Shown here piece by piece: positions 17,156-24,064 of a stretch of 41,545 nucleotides of DNA (position 1 is its first letter; each line of letters begins with the position of its first letter). The notes under the pieces are model-generated. The model saw only the letters and a list, made by a program, of their open reading frames with translations, made no database searches and was not told where the DNA came from. This DNA is from Marinomonas spartinae (GTDB lineage Bacteria > Pseudomonadota > Gammaproteobacteria > Pseudomonadales > Marinomonadaceae), in NCBI RefSeq assembly GCF_016461715.1, contig NZ_JAEMUI010000032.1, positions 1-41,545 on the forward strand. The letters run 5' to 3'. Made by a program: the position numbers and the translations under genes.

Positions 17156-18073
17156 TTAAGACAAAATGCTTTCAAGCACACTTTTTATCGAAGTCACAAC
17201 GGTTTGAATAAGCGGACTTTGGTCGTCTTTTGCTCGCCAAGCCGCTTCAACTGGGTAGCTTTCTAGCTCAAGAGGGCAGGCTAAAACAGTAAAATCATTC
17301 AGTTGTTCTAGAGCGTTTGCAGCGTGGGTTGGAATTGTTGCGATACGATTTTCTTGTTGTAGAAAAAAGGGCAAGGCAGCGAAATGTGTGGTTGAAGCAA
17401 TGATATGGCGCTTCAAATGATTTCTTGCCAAGGTATTATCGACAATGCCTACGTAACCAGCAGACGACACCAAAACATGATCAAGGCTAAGATAGGCTTC
17501 TAAGCTTAGAGGTTGAGATTGCTGAGTATTATAGTGCTTTATAATGCAGCTGTAATGACTTTTTCCCAGCAATTGACGACGAATAAAGCGACTATTGCCT
17601 GTGCCAGAAGTGATGGCGACATCAATAACGTTGTCTTGCAATAAGTCCGGCACAATAGCGCTATAGGCTTGGCGAAAAATAGGGCGTAAATACGGCGCAT
17701 CCAAGGACAATTTTTCAATCAATTTATCAGCTAATGCAATTTCAAAGTCGTCGGATAAGCCAATTGCTATGGTGCGGTTTTGGTAGCAGGTGGTGTTGTG
17801 ATTGACCAATTGTAGGGTTTCACGAATTTTATCGAGAGCATCAAAAATCAGCGGTTTTAGCTGATGTGCCGTAGTTGTTGGTGCTAATCCCTTGCCTTCT
17901 CTTACAAACAGGCGATCGTTATAAAGTGTTCTTAATCGGCGCAAAGAGGAACTCACCGTTGATTGTGTGAGGCCAAGTGTTTTCGCCGCCCTACTGGCAC
18001 TGCCTTCCATATACAAGGCCTCAAATACCTTTAACAAATTAATGTCAGTCGATGAAATATTGATGTCATTCAT
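17156..18073 (-). CDS. LysR-family transcriptional regulator, divergent from nitrilase 2
   Basis: A 305-residue LysR regulator. The winged helix-turn-helix is at residues about 10-70 (LLKVFEALYMEGSASRAAKTLGLTQSTVSSSLRRL, split here by the usual linker), and the rest is a periplasmic-binding-protein-like effector domain. Its start is 113 bases from that of nitrilase 2 on the other strand, the classic arrangement for a LysR protein and its target. An inverted pair TTGGAG (18098-18103) and CTCCAA (18140-18145) lies in the shared spacer. No strong ribosome-binding site is seen before the chosen ATG. The effector, perhaps a nitrile or its acid, is unknown. Confidence 0.88.
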   Translation of the reverse strand: MNDINISSTDINLLKVFEALYMEGSASRAAKTLGLTQSTVSSSLRRLRTLYNDRLFVREGKGLAPTTTAHQLKPLIFDALDKIRETLQLVNHNTTCYQNRTIAIGLSDDFEIALADKLIEKLSLDAPYLRPIFRQAYSAIVPDLLQDNVIDVAITSGTGNSRFIRRQLLGKSHYSCIIKHYNTQQSQPLSLEAYLSLDHVLVSSAGYVGIVDNTLARNHLKRHIIASTTHFAALPFFLQQENRIATIPTHAANALEQLNDFTVLACPLELESYPVEAAWRAKDDQSPLIQTVVTSIKSVLESILS

Positions 18074-18186
18074 AATGCTTAGTCACGGATTGGGATGTTG
18101 GAGTGTATCAAAAGACTTTACCCTGCATAGAGGTTTTGTCTCCAATACTTTCATCAAGAAAATGTCGTTAACGAGGTAGTGTATTT

Positions 18187-19110
18187 ATGTCTGTGTTTGT
18201 TGTTTCTGCATTACAAATTGGTTCTCATCCAGAGGGTAAAGCTCGCACTTTAGAGCATATCTTATCGTTTGAAGGGCAAATCATCGCATCTCAATCCAAA
18301 CTGGTAGTGATGCCGGAAGCCTTACTGGGGGGTTACCCAAAAGGAGAAACGTTTGGTACTTACTTAGGTTATCGAATTGATGAAGGTCGTGAAACGTTTG
18401 CTGCTTATTTCGATAATGCAGTGACTGTTCCTGGCGAAGAAACAGATGCCTTAGCTGAGTTATCAGCAAGAACCAAAGCGGCGATTGTGATTGGTGTGAT
18501 TGAGCGCAGTGGCAGCACCGTTTATTGTACATCTTTGTACTTTACCCCCGAGAATGGCCTTGAAGCGAAACATCGTAAACTCATGCCTACTGGGACAGAG
18601 CGTCTTATTTGGGGGCAGGGAGATGGCTCAACCTTACCGGTAGTTGAAAGCCAAGCAGGGCGATTGGGCGGCGCTATTTGTTGGGAAAACCATATGCCGT
18701 TATTGCGTGCTGCCATGTATGCCAAAGGTGTAGATATTTGGTGCGCGCCTACGGTGGATGAGCGGGATATCTGGCAAAGTACCATGCGACATATTGGTCA
18801 CGAAGGCCGTTGTTTTGTGGTGAGTGCGTGTCAGATTCAGCCTTCGCCAGAAGCACTTGCTATTGATGTCCCTCATTGGGATAACCAACGCCGTTTAATT
18901 CGTGGGGGCAGTATTATTGTCGATCCTATGGGCAATGTTCTTGCTGGACCATTGCAGGATAAAGAAGGTTTGCTCAGTGCGTCGATTGATCTCGGGGATA
19001 TTCCTAAGGCTCGTTATGACTTGGATGTGTCCGGTCATTACTCGCGTCCAGACATTTTTGAGCTTAAGGTGGATGAGCGCCCAAAGTTCGGTGTGGTGTT
19101 CCAGAAATAG
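18187..19110 (+). CDS. Nitrilase with plant-like GGYPKG motif (nitrilase 2)
   Basis: A 307-residue nitrilase with the complete catalytic set: E44 (MPEALLGGYPKG), K131 (HRKLMPTGTER) and C165 in ICWEN. The GGYPKG segment and the CWEN (rather than CWEH) active-site motif resemble plant and fungal nitrilases and their bacterial relatives acting on arylaliphatic or cyanoalanine-type substrates, and differ from the other four nitrilases here. GAGG is ten bases before the ATG. It is divergent from a LysR gene and separated from the nit operon by 424 bases, so it is probably its own unit. The C-terminal extension seen in nitrilases that form long filaments is short. Substrate unknown. Confidence 0.88.
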   Translation: MSVFVVSALQIGSHPEGKARTLEHILSFEGQIIASQSKLVVMPEALLGGYPKGETFGTYLGYRIDEGRETFAAYFDNAVTVPGEETDALAELSARTKAAIVIGVIERSGSTVYCTSLYFTPENGLEAKHRKLMPTGTERLIWGQGDGSTLPVVESQAGRLGGAICWENHMPLLRAAMYAKGVDIWCAPTVDERDIWQSTMRHIGHEGRCFVVSACQIQPSPEALAIDVPHWDNQRRLIRGGSIIVDPMGNVLAGPLQDKEGLLSASIDLGDIPKARYDLDVSGHYSRPDIFELKVDERPKFGVVFQK

Positions 19111-19429
19111 TCTAATCAACAATGTTCATTGAGAGGTGGGTTCTGTGAATCTGCCTTTTTTTACTCCTTTCTAACTCTTCTTTGAAAGTGTTTACCACTT
19201 CTTTTTATACCGTTTTTTTGGCAAATACCTCTACCAGTGTTTCGCTTCTTGATGAATTGATTGTTGTTTGTTTTTCGCTTTTTTGCACTCAATTGGTGAC
19301 TTTCTAGACATAATGAAACTTTATAGTGCGAAGCAGGAGCCAGAAATAATCAAGCCTAAAGCCTATTTTTGTCTATGATAAAAAAAATTCTCGCGATTTT
19401 TGTCAATCATGTTTTGCTTTATCGCATAT
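19111..19429. other. Gene-free spacer upstream of the nit operon promoter
   Basis: No coding sequence is seen. A weak hairpin with a T-run (AAGTG / CACTT, 19186-19206) may end nitrilase 2 transcription. The rest probably holds upstream activator sites for the sigma-54 promoter at 19454; I could not identify a convincing NtrC-like or IHF consensus. Confidence 0.45.
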
Positions 19430-19453
19430 TGATTGCTTTTTTAAAAGCAATCA
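19430..19453. promoter_or_regulatory. Perfect 24-bp palindrome abutting the sigma-54 promoter
   Basis: TGATTGCTTTT (19430-19440) and its exact complement AAAAGCAATCA (19443-19453) are separated by TT. The right arm ends on the base before the -24 element. It has no T-run downstream, so it is not a standard terminator. At roughly -52 to -29 from the predicted start, it is placed to act as a repressor operator or a close activator site. Confidence 0.7.
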
Positions 19454-19470
19454 TTGGCACTCCGGTTGCA
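19454..19470 (+). promoter_or_regulatory. Sigma-54 (RpoN) promoter of the nit operon
   Basis: TTGGCAC, five bases, then TTGCA matches the -24/-12 consensus with the invariant GG (19456-19457) and GC (19468-19469) at the required 10-base interval. Transcription should start near 19481, giving a leader of about 54 bases before nitB. Sigma-54 control implies an AAA+ enhancer-binding activator; in Pseudomonas pseudoalcaligenes the nit1C cluster carries such an activator gene (nitA), which is missing here. Confidence 0.8.
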
Positions 19471-19534
19471 ATACTCAAGTTGAAATTGAACACATCGGTT
19501 TCCTACGCACAATAACTTGAACGGAGAGAATAAC

Positions 19535-20017
19535 ATGCCAGAAGTAACACACGCACTGAACAAAGATGGTGACTTCTTAGTTGATTACGAAGAGAAAGTG
19601 TTTGAAGACGTAAAAGCAGAAGCGGGTGAAAAAGCTTTAGTGACTTTTCATACGGTTGCGTTTGAAGGTTCCATTGGTTTTGTGAATATGCTGCAGGCCA
19701 CTCGTCTACTTCGTAAAGGTTACGAAACCAGCATTCTACTTTACGGCCCTGGGGTGAATTTGGGGGTACAACGTGGTTTTCCTACTTTGGGTGATGAAGC
19801 GTTCCCAGGCCACATGAACTTCAACAATCAGTTGAAAAAATTCATGGCAGAAGGCGGGAAAGTTTACGCGTGTCGTTTTGCTCTGCAAGCGCTTTATGGC
19901 CACGGCGAACGCTCTTTAATTGAAGGCATTAGACCGATTAATCCATTGGATGTATTGGATCTTAAACTTCTGCATCGTCGTGATAATGCGTTGATCATTG
20001 ATACCTGGACAATGTAA
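19535..20017 (+). CDS. nitB: Nit1C cluster protein NitB (Sll0783 / MSMEG_0572 family, nitrogen-starvation response)
   Basis: A 160-residue soluble protein of the MSMEG_0572/Sll0783 family, always found with Nit1-type nitrilase clusters. The central part (about 35-125) looks like a DsrE-like alpha/beta domain: LVTFHTVAFEGSIGFVNML, ILLYGPGVNLGVQRGFP and a later VYACRFALQALYGHGERSLI helix region with a Cys. In Synechocystis the homologue Sll0783 is induced by nitrogen starvation and needed for polyhydroxybutyrate accumulation. Biochemical role unknown. I set the start at the ATG with GGAGAG six bases upstream; an in-frame TTG at 19517 is less likely. It is the first gene behind the sigma-54 promoter and lies 14 bases before nitC. 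Confidence 0.85.
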   Translation: MPEVTHALNKDGDFLVDYEEKVFEDVKAEAGEKALVTFHTVAFEGSIGFVNMLQATRLLRKGYETSILLYGPGVNLGVQRGFPTLGDEAFPGHMNFNNQLKKFMAEGGKVYACRFALQALYGHGERSLIEGIRPINPLDVLDLKLLHRRDNALIIDTWTM

Positions 20018-20031
20018 TAGGAGCCGCGGCG

Positions 20032-21072
20032 ATGAGTGATTACCCAATCGTTCGTGCCGCGGCCGCCCAGATTTCTCCTGATTTGGAGAGTTTGGCCGGT
20101 ACGCTGCGCAAAGTACTGAATATGATTGATGAAGCGGCTGAGAGCGGTGTAGAGCTCATCGTTTTTCCTGAAACCTTCATGCCTTATTACCCTTATTTTT
20201 CGTTTGTGCTACCGCCTGTTAGCCAAGGCCCAGAGCATCTACGTTTGTACCAAGAAGCCGTTGTTGTACCAAGTGCGACAACAGAAGCCATTGGTCACAA
20301 AGCCAAAGAGTGTCAAATGGTGGTCGTCGTCGGTGTGAATGAGCGTGACAACGGCAGCTTATACAACACTCAATTGGTGTTCGATAAAACTGGCGAGCTG
20401 ATTCTGAAGCGTCGCAAAATCACACCGACTTATCATGAACGCATGATTTGGGGGCAAGGTGATGCCTCTGGTTTAAAAGTGGTTGATTCTGCAGTAGGTC
20501 GAATTGGTGCTTTAGCGTGTTGGGAGCATTACAACCCATTGGCGCGTTACTCATTAATGGCACAGCATGAACAAATTCATTGTGCGCAATTTCCTGGATC
20601 ATTAGTTGGCCCTATTTTTGGTGAACAAATGGACGTCACCATTCGTCATCATGCCTTAGAGTCTGGCTGTTTTGTGATCAATTCCACCGGCTGGCTCACA
20701 GAGGAACAAATTCAAAGCATCACTCCAGATCCAGCCATGCAAAAAGCCCTAAGAGATGGCTGCAATACCGCGATCATTTCTCCAGAGGGCAAGCACCTTG
20801 TTCCACCCATGACTCAAGGCGAAGGTTTTATCTATGCGGATTTGGATTTTCGTTTGATCGACAAGCGCAAACGCATGATGGATTCCGTTGGGCACTATGC
20901 GCGTCCTGAGCTTTTGAGCTTACAAATGAACGCTCAAGTATCGCAATACGTTGCTGGTTTGCCCCAGTCTATGTCAGACACTTTTCGTACCTCAGTGTTA
21001 CCTGAATCATTCAATGGAGGAGAGTTACATGACGACACAACTGAAAATGAAAGCATCTCAATTCCTAACTGA
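20032..21072 (+). CDS. nitC: Nit1C nitrilase NitC (Nit6803-like)
   Basis: A 346-residue nitrilase with E47 (FPETFMPYYPYF), K129 (RRKITPTYHER) and C163 (CWEHYNP). The offset of six from Synechocystis Nit6803 (E53, K135, C169) holds at all three positions, and the PYYPYFSFVLPP and HCAQFPGS segments are specific to the Nit1 class. Nit6803 hydrolyses many nitriles; in Pseudomonas the Nit1C nitrilase is needed for growth on cyanide or 2-hydroxynitriles. The product should be an acid plus ammonia. GGAG precedes the start. The last 14 codons overlap nitD in another frame; the C-terminal tail after about residue 300 is acidic and probably variable. Confidence 0.92.
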   Translation: MSDYPIVRAAAAQISPDLESLAGTLRKVLNMIDEAAESGVELIVFPETFMPYYPYFSFVLPPVSQGPEHLRLYQEAVVVPSATTEAIGHKAKECQMVVVVGVNERDNGSLYNTQLVFDKTGELILKRRKITPTYHERMIWGQGDASGLKVVDSAVGRIGALACWEHYNPLARYSLMAQHEQIHCAQFPGSLVGPIFGEQMDVTIRHHALESGCFVINSTGWLTEEQIQSITPDPAMQKALRDGCNTAIISPEGKHLVPPMTQGEGFIYADLDFRLIDKRKRMMDSVGHYARPELLSLQMNAQVSQYVAGLPQSMSDTFRTSVLPESFNGGELHDDTTENESISIPN

Positions 21073-22183
21073 TTTACAAACTAAAGGCTTGCGTTTGACC
21101 TCGTTGGATCAGGAGCACGTTAGCCGACGTGGTGGTGCGGGTCCATCCGATCATCAAGCGATCACAGTGGATGGCACGACGTTAATGGTGCCGATTTATA
21201 CCCAAACTGCATGGGCATCACCGTTTACCTTGTCTGATGAAAGTATGGGTAAGGTAACCGATGCAGCACAGAATAAGCCTGTCTCTCAATTGTTATCGAA
21301 CAGTATTCCGCTGGCCGATGTGACCTTTGCCATAGACCCTGAGTTTTACAAATTATCCACTGCTGATGGCATTCCCTATTCACATATTGCTACCTTGCAC
21401 AGCACCGATGTGCTTGCCACCACGGTATTACAAACGTGTATTCGTTACGAAAGCCGTCGTAAAGCATGTCAGTTTTGCTCAATTGGTCAGTCGCTAAGAG
21501 CAGGGCGCACCATTGCTCATAAAACACCGCAACAATTAGCCGAAGTGGCAAAAGCGGCGGTGGAATTAGATGGTATCAAACATATTGTCATGACCACAGG
21601 TACGCCAGCGAGTGCAGATCGTGGGGCAAAAGTCATGTGTGAAAGCGCCAAAGGTATTAAAGCCGTGGTTGATGTGCCCATTCAAGGTCAGTGCGAGCCA
21701 CCGAAAGATCCTGTTTGGTATCAACGCATGAAAGACGCGGGCATTGACTCGTTAGGTATGCATTTAGAAGTGATTACCCCTGAGTTACGCAAAACCATCA
21801 CACCGGGTAAATCTGAAGTGTCTTTGGAAGAGTATTTTCAAGCCTTTGAGGACGCAGTGGCGGTGTTTGGTCGAGGCCAAGTGAGTACTTATATTCTGGC
21901 AGGCCTTGGTGACACGGAAGAAACGATTATCGGCACCTGTCGCAAGCTGGTTGCTATGGGCGTTTATCCTTTTGTGGTGCCCTTTGTACCGATTTCCGGT
22001 ACGCCGCTAGAAGATCGCCCTGCGCCTACGGCCGCTTTTATGGAAGCGGTATTGCAACCTTTAGCACAAGAATTAGTGAGCCTCGATATGACTTCTGACA
22101 AGGTGAAAGCCGGCTGTGCCCGTTGTGGTGCTTGCTCGTCTCTCTCTCGATTTGAAAAGGAGGCTGCCGATGTCACTGTCTAA
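21029..22183 (+). CDS. nitD: Nit1C radical SAM enzyme NitD (MSMEG_0568 / Sll0785 family)
   Basis: A 384-residue radical SAM-type protein similar to the MSMEG_0568 family. The cluster-binding cysteines are C137, C147 and C150 in a CX9CX2C arrangement (CIRYESRRKACQFC), unlike the usual CX3CX2C. A second Cys group, C363-x2-C366-x2-C369, near the C-terminus could hold an auxiliary cluster. The segment HIVMTTGTPASADRG resembles the biotin-synthase-like barrel strands. Reaction unknown; the enzyme presumably modifies a nitrile-derived or nitrile-precursor metabolite. The ATG at 21029 has GGAGGAGAG just upstream and lies inside nitC (44-base overlap), suggesting tight coupling; the longer reading from 20951 is rejected. 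Confidence 0.88.
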   Translation: MTTQLKMKASQFLTDLQTKGLRLTSLDQEHVSRRGGAGPSDHQAITVDGTTLMVPIYTQTAWASPFTLSDESMGKVTDAAQNKPVSQLLSNSIPLADVTFAIDPEFYKLSTADGIPYSHIATLHSTDVLATTVLQTCIRYESRRKACQFCSIGQSLRAGRTIAHKTPQQLAEVAKAAVELDGIKHIVMTTGTPASADRGAKVMCESAKGIKAVVDVPIQGQCEPPKDPVWYQRMKDAGIDSLGMHLEVITPELRKTITPGKSEVSLEEYFQAFEDAVAVFGRGQVSTYILAGLGDTEETIIGTCRKLVAMGVYPFVVPFVPISGTPLEDRPAPTAAFMEAVLQPLAQELVSLDMTSDKVKAGCARCGACSSLSRFEKEAADVTV

Positions 22184-22802
22184 ACAAGGTCGTGTATTCC
22201 AAGTGAAATGGGCGACGAATGCTTGGGAAAGAGAGCAAGCCAATCGCATTCGTCGTGAAGTATTCTGCGAAGAGCAAGGCCTGTTCAAAGAGCATGATCG
22301 AGATGATATTGATCGTATTGCGCAGCCATTGATTGTCACCACGTCAATTTTAGGGATGCCAGAAGAAGTGGTGGGCACCGTGCGGATTCATCAACCTGAA
22401 CCAGGACTGTGGTGGGGTTCTCGTTTGGCAGTGAAAAAAGCCTTTCGTCGGCAAGGAGTGTTGGGCGCGAGTTTGATTCGCCTTGCTGTGTCAAGTGCCA
22501 ATACTTTAGGTTGTCATACTTTTCTAGCAGCGGTGCAAGAACAGAATGAAGTGCTCTTTAAACGGCTGCACTGGGCAACGACAGGGTATCAAGATATTCA
22601 TGGCATGAAGCACGCCAAAATGCAGGCCGATCTTGAGCATTATCCACCATTGAGCCAGCCATCTTTAGGCTTTTGGGTTTCTGGTCGACCAGTTAAGGCG
22701 ACAGAAGTCAGCCCGTATTTGTTGGGCTTAGAGCCAAACCTGATCAAATCCGATCTAGCGCACGGTGTTGGGGAGGCGTCTTATGCTTCAACAACTTATT
22801 GA
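22170..22802 (+). CDS. nitE: Nit1C GNAT-family acyltransferase NitE (MSMEG_0567 / Sll0786 family)
   Basis: A 210-residue GNAT-fold protein. The acyl-CoA binding region is seen at about 85-115 (SRLAVKKAFRRQGVLGASLIRLAV, with the Q/RxxG-like RRQGVLG), after an N-terminal segment RIRREVFCEEQGLF typical of the autoinducer-synthase/GNAT N-terminus. It should move an acyl group from CoA (or another thioester) to an amine. Donor and acceptor are unknown. The ATG follows AAGGAGG with good spacing and overlaps nitD by 14 bases. The downstream mutase and LnmK-like genes would, if they work as the families suggest, supply an acyl thioester; a link to NitE is speculative. Confidence 0.85.
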   Translation: MSLSKQGRVFQVKWATNAWEREQANRIRREVFCEEQGLFKEHDRDDIDRIAQPLIVTTSILGMPEEVVGTVRIHQPEPGLWWGSRLAVKKAFRRQGVLGASLIRLAVSSANTLGCHTFLAAVQEQNEVLFKRLHWATTGYQDIHGMKHAKMQADLEHYPPLSQPSLGFWVSGRPVKATEVSPYLLGLEPNLIKSDLAHGVGEASYASTTY

Positions 22803-23775
22803 GACCGTTCGTAACTACCCTGGTGTGGTATCAAAGGTTGCTTTAGCGCCTGTTATATCTTCATTTGAAAAGCGCAATGAGTCGGGTTTTTCAAATGGCG
22901 ATGATACAGCGGTGCTGAAAAGCGCCAACGGTTATGACTTATTTGCGATAGAAGGTTTTCTGCCAGATTTTGTCGCAGAGGACCCTTGGTTTGCAGGTTG
23001 GTGTGGCGTCATGGTTAACGTCAGCGATATTGCTGCCATGGGCGGTCGAGCAAAAGCGGTGGTGAATGCCTTGTGGAGTGCGCAGGACGAAGTCAGTTCA
23101 CAAATTTTTGCGGGTATGAACGCAGCATCTACGACTTATGGAGTGCCCGTTGTTGGAGGTCATACCAGTCATAACAGCAAAACCACACAGTTAGCTGTTT
23201 CGATTTTGGGTCATGCCAATCAAGTGTTAACCAGTTTCGATGCCAATACAGGGGATGCCATTGTGGTTGCGATGGATCAGCGGGGCGCTTTTCGCGCGCC
23301 GTATCTTAATTGGAATGCCACGACGAACGCCCCCGCTGACCGTTTGCGAGGCGACCTTGAATTACTGCCGCGATTGGCTGAAAAAGGCTGGATAACAGGC
23401 TGTAAAGACATCAGCCAAGCGGGACTGTTGGGCACCTTAGCTATGTTTATGGATTGCTCACAAAAAGGTGCGGATGTGTTTTTAAAGCAGATTCCCAAAC
23501 CTGATCAAGTTAGTTGGTCAGATTGGCTGTGCGCTTTCCCAAGTTTTGGTTTTGTTATGACTTGCCCAGTAGACAAGGTAGATGATGTGGTGACGCTGTT
23601 TCAGTGTCGAGACATTCATGCTGCCGCGATTGGCCAAGTAACAGATCGACCCTCCATAGAGGTGATAGACGAAGGTCAAAATGTCACCTTTTGGGACTTT
23701 AGACAAGCGGCCTTTTTAGGTTTTCGACAAGACAAGCAAGATTCGCGTGAAGAAGAGAGGATGTTATGCCTGTAG
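22783..23775 (+). CDS. nitF: Nit1C AIR-synthase-like protein NitF (Sll0787 family)
   Basis: A 330-residue member of the AIR synthase/ThiL/SelD/HypE ATP-binding superfamily, Sll0787 subfamily. The N-terminal domain has the signature pieces SNGDDTAVLK, WCGVMVNVSDIAAMGGRAKAVVNALW and the VPVVGGHTSH turn; the C-terminal domain carries DISQAGLLGTLAMFMD, as in AIR-synthase relatives. These enzymes phosphorylate or adenylate oxygen atoms with ATP, so NitF probably activates a carboxylate, amide or carbamoyl group in the pathway. The ATG at 22783 has GGGAGG six bases upstream and overlaps nitE by 20 bases. Substrate unknown. Confidence 0.87.
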   Translation: MLQQLIETVRNYPGVVSKVALAPVISSFEKRNESGFSNGDDTAVLKSANGYDLFAIEGFLPDFVAEDPWFAGWCGVMVNVSDIAAMGGRAKAVVNALWSAQDEVSSQIFAGMNAASTTYGVPVVGGHTSHNSKTTQLAVSILGHANQVLTSFDANTGDAIVVAMDQRGAFRAPYLNWNATTNAPADRLRGDLELLPRLAEKGWITGCKDISQAGLLGTLAMFMDCSQKGADVFLKQIPKPDQVSWSDWLCAFPSFGFVMTCPVDKVDDVVTLFQCRDIHAAAIGQVTDRPSIEVIDEGQNVTFWDFRQAAFLGFRQDKQDSREEERMLCL

Positions 23776-24053
23776 TGCAATTTGAAGTGGTTTGGCCGGA
23801 TGGTAAAACCGAAGCCTGTTACTCCCCATCCAGTGTCATTAAAGAGCACTTTAGTGTGGGAAAGGATTATCCATTAAACGAATTTTTAGCGACCAGCGAA
23901 ACAGCGCTCAACGCGGCGAGTAATCGTGTTCGTGAGCGTTTTGGCTATGCCTGTTCCAGTGCCATGGATCAGCTCGGTGTCATCAAGACACGCTGCGCCA
24001 GCTATGAAACAACACCTAATGCATCTGTGAAAGTTACACGATTTATCGATTAG
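23766..24053 (+). CDS. nitG: Nit1C small protein NitG (MSMEG_0570 family)
   Basis: A 95-residue soluble protein recognised as the MSMEG_0570-type nitrogen-starvation response protein by the FEVVWPDGKTEACYSPSSVI opening and the DYPLNEF and RVRERFGYACSSAMDQL segments. Three cysteines are present. It belongs to the core of Nit1 clusters but has no assigned function; a small accessory or regulatory subunit is possible. It overlaps nitF by 10 bases with GAGAGG before the ATG, and is 11 bases ahead of nitH. Confidence 0.82.
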   Translation: MPVVQFEVVWPDGKTEACYSPSSVIKEHFSVGKDYPLNEFLATSETALNAASNRVRERFGYACSSAMDQLGVIKTRCASYETTPNASVKVTRFID

Positions 24054-24064
24054 AGGAAACTATT

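Noticed and set aside
20951..21028. Longer N-terminus for the radical SAM protein
   Set aside because: The extra residues lie within nitC in another frame, while the ATG at 21029 has a strong ribosome-binding site; the extension does not look like a protein domain.
22073..22378. 101-codon minus-strand frame opposite nitD/nitE
   Set aside because: It is antisense to two well-supported genes and has no ribosome-binding site or family features.
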